A stretch of DNA of 15,659 nt from CAMPJM01 sp964440915 (GCA_964440915.1 CAYTTV010000068.1:1-15659); one strand, 5' to 3'; positions 1 to 6,864 are shown, counted from the first letter of the stretch. Program-made: numbers and translations. Notes: a model not told the origin generated them from the sequence alone.

Positions 1-238
1 ATGCAAGGTCTTCAGATTGGTCAGTAGGAATAATGATTTGGTTGTCAGCACTAGTTCCCGGGTTATCGGTTTTCCAGATGGTGATAAAAGGTTGTGTTTC
101 AAACTCCTGGAGTGCTTTGTTAAAGCTATTTTCTTTAAGCAAACTTGCTTGAGTAATAGTCGGAATCACTAACAATAGGTATAGTAATATAAGCTTAAAA
201 TACTTCGAAAATATTTTGATGTGACTAAGACTATTCAT
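1..238 (-). CDS. BspA-like surface protein, 5' end only (partial)
   Basis: This is an open frame from an ATG at 238 that runs off the window edge; 79 codons are visible. Residues about 14-32 form a hydrophobic signal peptide (KLILLYLLLVIPTITQA) after a basic start, so the product is exported. Just after it comes FITIWKTDNPGTSADNQIII, which matches the opening motif (WKTDNPGTS-x-x-x-I-x-IPT) I know from Bacteroidota BspA-family leucine-rich-repeat surface proteins and related PKD-type proteins. That motif normally leads into a beta-sandwich and then DUF285/LRR repeats, none of which lie inside the window. No Shine-Dalgarno sequence precedes the start, as is usual in this phylum. It lies 487 bp downstream of the fn3/T9SS gene, beyond a strong terminator, so it probably has its own promoter. 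The family call rests on a short N-terminal motif. Confidence 0.6.
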   Translation of the reverse strand, partial: MNSLSHIKIFSKYFKLILLYLLLVIPTITQASLLKENSFNKALQEFETQPFITIWKTDNPGTSADNQIIIPTDQSEDLA

Positions 239-660
239 TATTATTTTTATTTTAATTAACAGGAGCAGCTCAACTATATTATTTACTGATAGGCAATATT
301 TCTGCCTTTAATCACGAAAGATACTCCTTACAACAAATAATTAAAACACCATAAATCAACGAATATGTCTTGTGTAATGTATTGCCAAAACGTATAAGTT
401 CTTATAAGAATATTCATGTATTTATAAAACCTTAATTGGTCTCGTTTAATTATGGCTATTATATCTCCTCCTCTGGCTTTAAATGCAAGAAGGGTTTATA
501 ATAAAATTGAACCTACATTGCTTGCTCTCAATTTATAAGAGGGATTTTTTCGGAAAAGAGGGAAAAGCAGCAGAGACCTACATAAGAATAGAATAAAGAA
601 AGGGAAAAGGTCATAATGCTGTTCAGTTTAACTTGACAGTCCTATAAGAAATTAAAAACT
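239..660. other. AT-rich spacer, no gene seen
   Basis: I read this spacer in all frames and found no plausible coding stretch and no tRNA-like fold. It contains a perfect 12-nt palindrome TTCTTATAAGAA at 399-410. It should also hold the promoter of the BspA-like gene, but I could not find an exact TAnnTTTG box on the minus strand. Confidence 0.5.
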
Positions 661-704
661 ATTTAAAAGGGGGCAATTTGAATTCAAATTGCCCCCTTTT
701 AAAT
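661..704. terminator. Perfect 44-nt palindrome, bidirectional-type terminator
   Basis: Positions 661-704 are a perfect inverted repeat with no spacer, centred on the GAATTC at 680-685. Each arm is A/T-rich outside, then GGGGGC, then AATTT. Read on the minus strand the stem ends in CCCCCTTTTAAAT and lies 21 bp after the stop codon of the fn3/T9SS gene, which is where a rho-independent terminator belongs. The symmetry means it could work in both directions. It may also form a cruciform. Confidence 0.75.
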
Positions 705-725
705 CATAATTATGTGTTTACTAAA

Positions 726-2584
726 CTACTTTATTATTATTCTCTTTGTAACCACTTGACTGCCATTTATACTTATTTTAATCCCATATATTCCGGCACT
801 AAATCCTTTGAGATATATAGTTTCAAAAGTTGAATTCAAATTGTCACTTTGTTTTAGAACATCGCCATTCAAATTAATAACAACCCAAGAAGTTATTACA
901 TCATCACCTGTCACTACTAAATTTACCTCATCTACTACAGGATTAGGATATAAGCTAATTTTCAATGCTTCTCCCTGTGTTGCCGCTGCTCTTTCTTCTA
1001 GTTGTTTTTCAGGATTTATTACAGGTTGATCATTTTCTTCTATATCAATTGCATCCAAAGTTGAAAATGTGGATCCGTATGCATTTTCACTGAAGGTCGT
1101 CCTGCCTGTCCATTGACATTTCGATTTAACCTTCCAAGTATAGGTAGCTCCCGCAGCCAGACCCTCCAGTAGATAGCTGTTTTGGCCGTTTGTGCTAGTA
1201 ATAGTACCAATACCGCTAACCCAAATCTGGTAATCACTCGCTCCCATATNNNNNNNNNNNNNNNNNNNNNNNNNNNNNNNNNNNNNNNNNNNNNNNNNNN
1301 NNNNNNNNNNNNNNNNNNNNNNNNNNNNNNNNNNNNNNNNNNNNNNNNNTCTATATTATTGACTGCTAAGTTTTGAGGAGCCTCAGCGCAAATGCTTTCT
1401 CCAGAAGTAGTGAACTCGCTTGAAGCATTCTCACTGAAAACAGTGCTACCTGTCCATTGACATTTCGATTTGACCCTCCACTCATAAGTCGCACCAGAAG
1501 CCAATCCTTCCAGTAAATAACTGTTTAAACCGTTAGTAGTATAAATAGTACCAATTCCGCTTATCCACAACTGATAATCTTCTGCATCCATATCATCCCA
1601 GCTCAGCATTACTGAATTGTCTGTAATATCACTCACACTTAACCCGGTTGGAACCGTAGCACAGCTTTCCGTAGTAAAATAAACCTCTTCGGCCCACTCA
1701 CTCTTTAAGTATTCTGCACATGATGCCCTTACCGTAAAATTATAAGTAGTACTAGAAGACAAACCTAGAAGTTCATAAGTATTGCCTATTATATTATCGG
1801 CCACTATTCCTGAATCACCGACAGAAATCTCGTATGCAACCCCTGCAACGGCATTCCAAGTCAATGTAGCAGATTCTTTTGTTACTGCTGCATTGAGGCC
1901 TGTTGGGGCATTGGCACACAAATTCGTGCCTCTCGTCCTAAATTGGCTGAAAGAAGAGTCACTGTAAACCATATTATCTAGGCTTGCGCATCGATACTTC
2001 ACAGTCCAATCATAGGTATAACCAGGAGCCAAGTCATTCAAAACGTAAAAATTATCACCGTCAGTGCTTGGTATGACACCAATATGACTTACCCATAGTT
2101 GGTAGTCTTCAGCTCCTGAAACTTCATCCCAATTTAATACAGCTGTATAGTTAGTGGTGGCACCACCCAAGTTTACAGGACCAGGTCCACAAATCGTAGT
2201 AAAGTTCCATGTTGCATTATCAGTAAACCCGACGAAAGGTTCGCCTGCCAAATTTTCGATCGCACCTGGTTCTACAGTAATATAATAAGCCGAAGCGGTA
2301 GATAATGCTACAGTAGGACTTATAGTGGCAACAGCATTCAAAATGGTAACTCGCACACTATTTACGTCGATGGTTTCTACAACTGCATCGTTTTCCCATT
2401 GCCTGATCTCAATAGCTCCTAATCCTTTTTGAATATTAGCATCAAAAAAGATACTGAACTGTGATTGAATAGGAATACTAGTAGCGTTATCAATTGGTGA
2501 TAAACCCGTAATGTTTGGTCCTTGGCCATATGCCGTACCAAACAGAATCACCAATAAAAGATTGAGGAGTAAATGTTTTCTCAT
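726..2584 (-). CDS. Secreted fibronectin-III repeat protein with T9SS type A sorting domain (interrupted by assembly gap)
   Basis: I read one gene across the N-run. The upstream part (ATG at 2584) has a signal peptide (residues 1-20, LLLNLLLVILFGTAYG), then a Big_5/SbsA-like Ig domain (about 24-128, with SPIDNATSIPIQSQFSIFFD). Fibronectin-III-like modules follow at about 131-218, 222-306 and 307-394, and the fourth starts near 398. The fourth resumes after the gap (QIWVSGIGTI, GATYTWKVKSKCQW). After it come an acidic linker and a type A T9SS sorting domain (last ~77 residues: ISLYPNPVVDEVNL, then a closing KRIIIK). The product should be exported by Sec, passed through the type IX system, and then released or surface-anchored. 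The two parts are in different frames only because the gap is filled with 100 Ns. A gap of about 29 nt, judged from the repeat, restores the frame. Each fn3 module carries a Cys pair 66-67 residues apart. Adhesin and enzyme-accessory roles are both possible; no catalytic domain is visible. Confidence 0.88.
1250..1349. other. Assembly gap (100 Ns) inside the fn3 repeat gene
   Basis: Exactly 100 Ns, the usual placeholder for a gap of unknown size. It falls at the start of the fourth fn3 module, where modules three and four are very similar, so assembly probably failed on the repeat. Aligning module four to module three suggests about 29 missing bases if no extra module is hidden. Confidence 0.97.
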
Positions 2585-2654
2585 AAGTTTCTATTTCTTT
2601 GTATAGAAAATTGAAATAATTTCTTGATATGATTATATAAAGTATAATACTCGA

Positions 2655-2662
2655 CAAATATA
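2655..2662 (-). promoter_or_regulatory. Putative Bacteroidota -7 box (TATATTTG) of the fn3/T9SS gene
   Basis: On the minus strand this reads TATATTTG, an exact match to the TAnnTTTG -7 consensus. It lies 70 bp upstream of the ATG, implying a leader of roughly 60 nt. No TTG -33 element is seen at the expected spacing, so this is a candidate only. Confidence 0.4.
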
Positions 2663-2771
2663 GTTATATTTTTGGTTACTTCTACCTAAAATTTGATAAA
2701 AACAAGCCGTACTTATCGACCTAATTTTTAGAACAGTAGTCAACACCGCTTTGGTAAGGGGTTATTCAAAA

Positions 2772-2952
2772 TTACATTGAAAGCTCAGGGGGTAATTGGA
2801 AGTATTCTTCAGCATTAAACAAGTCGAAATTCTCAATGCCGAGTTCAGATAAATATCCAATGAGAGGTTTATTTTTAATAAGATTATCAGTCGAAAATGT
2901 TATAATCTGTCATAATTTTATCATTTATAACATCAAAAACACATCCAACCAT
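2772..2952 (-). pseudogene. Small gene or gene fragment broken by a one-base frameshift
   Basis: On the minus strand an ATG at 2952 opens MVGCVFDVINDKIMTDYNIF and reaches a TGA after GAC, near 2888. Dropping one base at that point continues into a clearly protein-like frame (DNLIKNKPLIGYLSELGIE, then NFDLFNAEEYFQLPPELSM) that ends at a TAA at 2772. Together this makes a polypeptide of about 59 residues with a normal mix of hydrophobic and acidic residues, unlike the surrounding AT-rich spacer. I do not recognise the family. The simplest reading is a small gene, or the end of a larger one, inactivated by a single-base insertion. A sequencing error near this low-complexity DNA, or a real +1 shift at GAC-TGA, are alternatives. 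It lies between the fn3/T9SS gene and the ACBP gene, with no obvious functional link to either. Confidence 0.5.
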
Positions 2953-3159
2953 CTATGCATAAGCCATATCCTTACATTATAACATAGCAATTGACATTTT
3001 ATAGAACGTTATATCCTCCTAAACAATCGCCTACTTTTAATTACATTTCCAATATACCTTTGAACTATCGGCTTTCAACCAGCTGTGGAACAACCACTGA
3101 CGACTTAAGCTATGGTCAAATGAGGGGGCAAAAGCCCTTGCCGGCAATTTTTTCTCACT

Positions 3160-3190
3160 AGCTGTCCATATTCTATGGACAGCTTTTTTT
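3160..3190 (+). terminator. Strong rho-independent terminator with no plus-strand gene before it
   Basis: The arms AGCTGTCCATA (3160-3170) and TATGGACAGCT (3174-3184) form an 11-bp perfect stem with a three-base loop, followed by a T-run (3184-3190). The T-run points to plus-strand transcription, yet all nearby genes are on the minus strand. A second palindrome with a following T-run, TTGCCGGCAA (3138-3147), lies just upstream. A short plus-strand RNA ending here, or a relic of a lost gene, would explain it. Confidence 0.65.
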
Positions 3191-3321
3191 GTTTTAAGGC
3201 ATTGTAAAGGATTTTTTCCTGCTGAATGACACAACCCCAAAACCCTACGTCCTACTCACACGGTGATTTGGGATCTAACTTTCTCAACTTAGCATTATAA
3301 ACTCGTTAGCGCTATAAAGCA

Positions 3322-3353
3322 AAACAGGTAATGCGTTGCTGCACTACCTGTTT
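3322..3353 (-). terminator. Terminator of the gltA-ACBP unit
   Basis: A 9-bp perfect stem, AAACAGGTA (3322-3330) with TACCTGTTT (3345-3353), encloses a 14-nt loop. It lies 26 bp past the ACBP stop codon. On the minus strand it runs into TTTTGCTTT, which suits rho-independent termination. Confidence 0.65.
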
Positions 3354-3379
3354 GTATATTTTAGAATATCGAGATTATG

Positions 3380-3637
3380 TTATCCGTTAGAAAGTCTTTC
3401 TACCAATGCAATGTATTCCTTCTTTGCGTCATCTTTGAGTTTTCCTTTCTGTCTGAGCCAGGCTTCGTATTTGGCTACTGCTTTAAAATCAAAGCCTCCT
3501 GGCCTTTTCTCTACATTGTCACCTTCGGTAGCCTGCTTATACAGGCCGTACATCAGCAGCAAGTCTTCATTGGATGGCCGCTCGCTCAGCTCTCTTGATC
3601 TGGTAACGGCACTTTCAAACTCTTCTTTGATATTCAT
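3380..3637 (-). CDS. Acyl-CoA-binding protein (ACBP)
   Basis: This 85-residue protein matches the whole ACBP fold in length and motif order, with PSNEDLLLMYGLYKQAT (21-37), RPGGFDF (45-51), AKYEAW (55-60) and AKKEYIALVE (71-80). The ligand-contacting residues known from bovine ACBP (Tyr28, Lys32, Lys54, Tyr73) correspond here to Y30, K34, K56 and Y75. ACBPs hold long-chain acyl-CoA esters in the cytoplasm, buffering and delivering them. There is no signal peptide or extra domain, so it is a free-standing bacterial ACBP. It begins 82 bp after the citrate synthase stop on the same strand, with no terminator between them and a good terminator afterwards. I infer co-transcription with gltA. Family identity is secure; the physiological role in this organism is inferred. 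Confidence 0.93.
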   Translation of the reverse strand: MNIKEEFESAVTRSRELSERPSNEDLLLMYGLYKQATEGDNVEKRPGGFDFKAVAKYEAWLRQKGKLKDDAKKEYIALVERLSNG

Positions 3638-3719
3638 TTGATTCCAACTTTTGTTTTCTAATTACCTCATCATCACCTTTCCATATGAAAGAGTAATGGA
3701 GGTTTACTATTCTATTGAA

Positions 3720-5006
3720 TTACCTATCACCCATACTCACATAAGGGCGCTCATTTTCGCCCACATATATTTGTCTTGGCCTTCCGATAGGCTCATTATT
3801 ATCTATCATCTCTTTCCATTGCGCAATCCAACCTGGAAGTCTTCCCAAGGCAAACATGACAGTAAACATTTCTGTCGGGATGCCCATGGCGCGATAAATG
3901 ATGCCTGAATAAAAATCTACGTTAGGGTATAGCTTCCTCTCGATAAAGTAATCATCTTTTAATGCTACTTCTTCCAGCCCTTTTGCAATGTCAAGAATCG
4001 GATCATTGATGCCTAATTTCTCTAAAACATTATCTGCAGCTTTTTTGATGATCTTTGCTCTTGGGTCGAAGTTTTTGTACACTCTGTGTCCAAAGCCCAT
4101 CAACCTGAAAGGATCATTTTTATCTTTTGCTTTTTCTATATACTTGCTCGTATCGCCCCCGTCTCGTTTAATGCTTTCCAACATCTCTATCACTGCCTGG
4201 TTGGCACCTCCGTGTAAGGGTCCCCATAGGGCGTTTATTCCTGCTGAAATCGAAGAATATAAACTTGCCTGGGAAGAGCCAACTATCCTGACTGTCGAAG
4301 CAGAGCAGTTTTGCTCATGGTCGGCATGCAGTATCAAAAGCTTGTCCAAAGCATCTACTATGACTGGATCAGCTTCATATTTCTCTGCTGGCAGGGCAAA
4401 CATCATTTTCAAAAAGTTGGCACAATATCCCAAGTCGTTGCTCGGGTAGTTTACTGGATGGCCTACTTCATTTTTATAGCACCAAGCCGCAATGGTTGGC
4501 ATTTTGGCCAATATCCTGACGATACTCAGGTCTATTTCCTCTGCCGATCGATTTGGATTGAGTGAATTGGGATAGAAAGCAGTAAGCGAGCAAACTAAAG
4601 AAGACAATACGCCCATAGGATGCGCCTTTGACGGAAATCCGTCCAAGATGTTTTTGATGTCCTCGTGCACCAAGGTATGATTGGTAATACGCTTGGAAAA
4701 TGCTTCAAACTCATCATTTTTAGGGAGGTTTCCGTAGATCAGCAAATAGGCAACTTCTAGGAACGTGGACTTTTCCGCAAGAGACTCTATAGAATATCCT
4801 CTATATCGCAATACCCCTTCTTCTCCATCAAGGAAAGTTATGGCACTTTTGGTAGCACCTGTATTTTTAAATCCCGGATCAAGTGTGATATAATTGCTCT
4901 TAGCTCTTAAAGCGCTTATGTCCAACGCCTTCTCCCCTTCAGTACCATCCACTATTGGCAACTCGTAAGACTTGCCGTCAACCTTTAGTTCTGCATGCTT
5001 TGACAT
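3720..5006 (-). CDS. gltA: Citrate synthase, type I (hexameric bacterial class)
   Basis: It condenses acetyl-CoA with oxaloacetate to citrate, the entry step of the TCA cycle, in the cytoplasm. At 428 residues it has the length of the Gram-negative type I enzyme, including the N-terminal extension (residues about 1-50) of the NADH-sensitive hexameric class. The catalytic triad is in place: H265 in PLHGGANQ, H307 in MGFGHRVYK and D364 in PNVDFYSG. The His-rich motif LILHADHEQN (224-233), LGRLPGW (387-393) and IGRPRQIY (407-414) are also present. The E. coli triad is H264/H305/D362, so the numbering is nearly identical. The start is fixed by the typical MSKHAELKVDG opening. No exact -7 box was found; the nearest (TAATTTCG, minus strand, 5057-5064) has one mismatch. 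It is followed by the ACBP gene on the same strand. Confidence 0.98.
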   Translation of the reverse strand: MSKHAELKVDGKSYELPIVDGTEGEKALDISALRAKSNYITLDPGFKNTGATKSAITFLDGEEGVLRYRGYSIESLAEKSTFLEVAYLLIYGNLPKNDEFEAFSKRITNHTLVHEDIKNILDGFPSKAHPMGVLSSLVCSLTAFYPNSLNPNRSAEEIDLSIVRILAKMPTIAAWCYKNEVGHPVNYPSNDLGYCANFLKMMFALPAEKYEADPVIVDALDKLLILHADHEQNCSASTVRIVGSSQASLYSSISAGINALWGPLHGGANQAVIEMLESIKRDGGDTSKYIEKAKDKNDPFRLMGFGHRVYKNFDPRAKIIKKAADNVLEKLGINDPILDIAKGLEEVALKDDYFIERKLYPNVDFYSGIIYRAMGIPTEMFTVMFALGRLPGWIAQWKEMIDNNEPIGRPRQIYVGENERPYVSMGDR

Positions 5007-5340
5007 ATTGTTCAGTATATTTAATATAATTCGAAAAGGCTACATTTAATCGCAAGCGAAATTAAGGAAAAAAGAATTAATATGAAACCAGAGGTGCCAA
5101 CTACAGAGGTCCTTTAGGTTAAGTAAAAACCTTCTTCGCTAGCATTTCCTACCGTAAAACACCTCCCCTACTTTCCCTATGCAGTGCTTTCGCAACCGTG
5201 TACGATAACGAATGCAATATACCTATTTTTTCTAGACAGGTACAGCTTTGAAATATTTTAAAATAAAAAAACTTGGTCAGATACAATCAAAGACACCCTA
5301 ATTAAGTAATAAAGTAAGCAATCAAATGTTTTTATAATAC
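5007..5340. other. Divergent spacer, no gene seen
   Basis: This is the region between gltA (minus) and the phosphoesterase gene (plus). I found no coding stretch, tRNA or strong hairpin. It must contain the gltA promoter, for which only a one-mismatch -7 box was found. Confidence 0.5.
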
Positions 5341-5348
5341 TACTTTTG
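5341..5348 (+). promoter_or_regulatory. Putative -7 box (TACTTTTG) of the metallophosphoesterase gene
   Basis: Exact match to TAnnTTTG, 86 bp before the GTG start, which implies a leader of about 80 nt. No TTG -33 element is found at 19-21 bp upstream. Confidence 0.4.
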
Positions 5349-5434
5349 CTCTTCATAAAAACAGCCAACAAATTGTAAGGCTACAGAAGCACAAAATCTA
5401 GCGGAATCTACTGCACATAAGTTAATCAAGATAC

Positions 5435-5935
5435 GTGAAAAGAATCGGCTTAATATCGGACACGCACAGTTATTTGGACGAAAAGATTTTCCACCATTTC
5501 AATGATTGTGATGAAATATGGCATGCTGGCGATATAGGAAACTTGGATGTGGCAGAACAGCTTTCCAACTTTAAGCCTTTGCGGGCTGTATATGGCAACA
5601 TCGATGGTGCCGACTTGCGCACACGGTTTCCTCATGACCAACACTTTTCCTGCGAAGGCCTGAATGTATGGATCACACATATTGGAGGCTATCCGCCCAG
5701 ATACAACCCTCAGGTAAAAAAGGTTTTAATAGCCAATCCTCCCGACATTTTCATTTGTGGCCACTCACACATATTGCGCGTCATGACCGATCCCAAATTG
5801 AATAACATGCTTTATATAAATCCTGGAGCAGCAGGAAAATCAGGCTTTCATCATATCAGAACCATTGTACGCTTTCAGATTGATGCAGGAAAAATAAGCA
5901 ATATGCAAGTTGTGGAGCTAGGAAAGAGGGCGTAG
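5435..5935 (+). CDS. YfcE/MJ0936-type metallophosphoesterase
   Basis: A 166-residue single-domain calcineurin-like phosphoesterase. All metal-site motifs of the family are present: D9 and H11 in SDTHS, D33 in AGDIG, N55 in YGNID, H82 in ITHIGG, and H110 and H112 in CGHSH, with the usual YINPGA(A) motif at 127-132. The YfcE/MJ0936 group hydrolyses phosphodiesters with Mn2+ or Ni2+ in vitro; the natural substrate is generally unknown. The start is a GTG. An in-frame TAA at 5423-5425 leaves no upstream alternative, and the protein begins at the first beta strand (MKRIGLISDTH), so the GTG is well supported. It stands alone, divergent from gltA. A repeat-derived hairpin with a T-run 38 bp after the stop may end its transcript. 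Confidence 0.93.
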   Translation: MKRIGLISDTHSYLDEKIFHHFNDCDEIWHAGDIGNLDVAEQLSNFKPLRAVYGNIDGADLRTRFPHDQHFSCEGLNVWITHIGGYPPRYNPQVKKVLIANPPDIFICGHSHILRVMTDPKLNNMLYINPGAAGKSGFHHIRTIVRFQIDAGKISNMQVVELGKRA

Positions 5936-5950
5936 ATGGCGCAGGGTTGG

Positions 5951-6039
5951 AGGGTGAGGCCATAACGAGGGGATCTCGGATATTCACTCCGCAAAAAGCT
6001 CCGCAAATTCCGAGATGACGCTCTTTTTTGCACATTGGT
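5951..6039. repeat. 89-bp direct repeat, copy 1 (hairpin-forming)
   Basis: Identical over 89 bp to 6265-6353, 314 bp away. It contains an inverted repeat ATCTCGGA (5973-5980) / TCCGAGAT (6009-6016), followed 8 bases later by a T6 run (6024-6029), so it could act as a terminator for the phosphoesterase gene on the plus strand. Read on the minus strand it begins with the CGTCATCTCGG type of end seen in other short repeats in this window. Confidence 0.9.
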
Positions 6040-6159
6040 ATTATTCCATTAGCATATTGCCCATCTTCCTGCTATTGGCAAATGAGTTCCTTACACGATG
6101 ACAGAACGGAGGTGGTTCTTCACTTTGCCTATTGTCGCTCCCGACGAAGCCAATTCAAC

Positions 6160-6200
6160 CCGTCATTCTCGACGAAGCGCAGCGGAGATCGGGAATCCCC
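6160..6200 (+). repeat. Short REP-like repeat related to the 89-bp repeat
   Basis: This stretch has a CGTCATTCTCGACGAAGCG start, a GCGGAGATCGGG centre and an AATCCCC end. The minus strand of the 89-bp repeats has the same overall plan: CGTCAT-CTCGG, then GCGGAG, then CGAGATCCCC. I take it as a diverged or sister family of the same intergenic repeat, in the opposite orientation. A second partial GACGAAGC copy lies at 6143-6150. Confidence 0.55.
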
Positions 6201-6264
6201 CGATTCGGAGGCAGCCCTTTTGACATTCCAAAAAACTGAGGTTAGAAGGTAAATAAACATCCCC

Positions 6265-6353
6265 AGGGTGAGGCCATAACGAGGGGATCTCGGATATTCA
6301 CTCCGCAAAAAGCTCCGCAAATTCCGAGATGACGCTCTTTTTTGCACATTGGT
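6265..6353. repeat. 89-bp direct repeat, copy 2
   Basis: Exact second copy of 5951-6039, with the same internal hairpin and T-run. No mismatch in 89 bp between intergenic copies points to recent duplication or gene conversion. The 225 bp between the copies contain the REP-like repeat at 6160-6200 and no plausible gene. Confidence 0.9.
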
Positions 6354-6368
6354 GAGCTCACAAAAAAA

Positions 6369-6406
6369 CCTGTGCCCTGATTCTATAAACAGAATCAAGG
6401 CACAGG
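6369..6406 (-). terminator. Terminator of the small basic protein gene
   Basis: A long stem with one internal mismatch: CCTGTGCC and TGATTCT on one arm, AGAATCA and GGCACAGG on the other, with a six-base ATAAAC loop. On the minus strand the stem is followed by seven Ts (6362-6368). It lies 73 bp after the stop of the 6480-6740 gene and points the right way. Confidence 0.8.
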
Positions 6407-6479
6407 CATGATGTTTTTCTTCACGTACTTATTCCTAATATCTAAGAACGTACGCTATATTGTTTGCCCAATAAAAGGC

Positions 6480-6740
6480 TTATTCCTCAGCGCCAGTCTC
6501 TTCTTTAGCTTCAACAGGCTTTTCTTCTTTAGCAGGCTTAGCAGCTTTTGCGGGTGCCGCTTTTTTTGCAGGCTTTTCAAAGCTGTCTTTCAACTCTTCT
6601 ATATCCACATTTTTTATAACAGGTCTAGCTGTCAATTGCTTCATGCTTTTAACCCTGTTCTTAGCCTTTGATTTATTTCTAAGGTCTTTTCTCTTAAGTC
6701 TGGTAACGCCCATCTCGGATGATATTTTGCTTATGTTCAA
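6480..6740 (-). CDS. Small basic protein with Lys/Ala/Glu-rich tail, function unknown
   Basis: An 86-residue protein. Residues 10-52 are strongly basic (TRLKRKDLRNKSKAKNRVKS) and end in a short conserved-looking segment (ARPVIKNVDIEELKDSFE). Residues about 55-86 are low-complexity KPAKKAAPAKAAKPAKEE followed by an acidic end. The composition recalls histone H1-like or ribosome-associated proteins. I believe related small proteins occur in other Cytophagales, but I cannot name a family. M10 (position 6713, MGVTRLKRK) is an equally plausible start and would remove a less typical nine-residue lead. The gene has its own putative promoter (6785-6792) and a strong terminator (6369-6406), so it looks like a real single-gene unit. 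Nucleic-acid binding is inferred from charge only. Confidence 0.75.
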   Translation of the reverse strand: MNISKISSEMGVTRLKRKDLRNKSKAKNRVKSMKQLTARPVIKNVDIEELKDSFEKPAKKAAPAKAAKPAKEEKPVEAKEETGAEE

Positions 6741-6784
6741 TAAAGATCAACGGGATTACTCATGGTATCCTGTTAAATGAGGTG

Positions 6785-6792
6785 CAAATATA
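6785..6792 (-). promoter_or_regulatory. Putative -7 box (TATATTTG) of the small basic protein gene
   Basis: Exact TAnnTTTG match on the minus strand, 45 bp upstream of the longer start and 72 bp upstream of M10. No clear -33 TTG was found. It overlaps an inverted repeat at 6790-6811. Confidence 0.45.
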
Positions 6793-6811
6793 TGTGTTAC
6801 GGCACACATAT
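6790..6811. promoter_or_regulatory. Inverted repeat over the promoter (candidate operator)
   Basis: Perfect 8-bp arms ATATGTGT (6790-6797) and ACACATAT (6804-6811) are separated by six bases. The core TGTGT-N6-ACACA resembles the spacing of CRP/FNR-family sites (TGTGA-N6-TCACA). It overlaps the -7 box, so a bound protein would be expected to repress. It could also fold as a weak hairpin. Confidence 0.4.
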
Positions 6812-6864
6812 CTAAACATTATTGAGAAAATTTATTGACACCCCATTATACTAGTAAACCTTCT

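Noticed and set aside
1040..1249. Continuation of the fn3 gene frame through the Ns into this region
   Set aside because: The residues after the gap in that frame are non-protein-like, whereas the other frame gives a clear fn3 module and T9SS tail. The frame change is an artefact of the gap length.
3037..3240. 67-codon minus-strand open frame
   Set aside because: The composition is unusual (rich in W, H, S and K), it crosses the strong terminator hairpin, and it has no recognisable motif. It is probably a chance frame.
6129..6398. 89-codon minus-strand frame in the repeat cluster
   Set aside because: It is built from the REP-like and 89-bp repeats and runs into the terminator. The repeats explain it.
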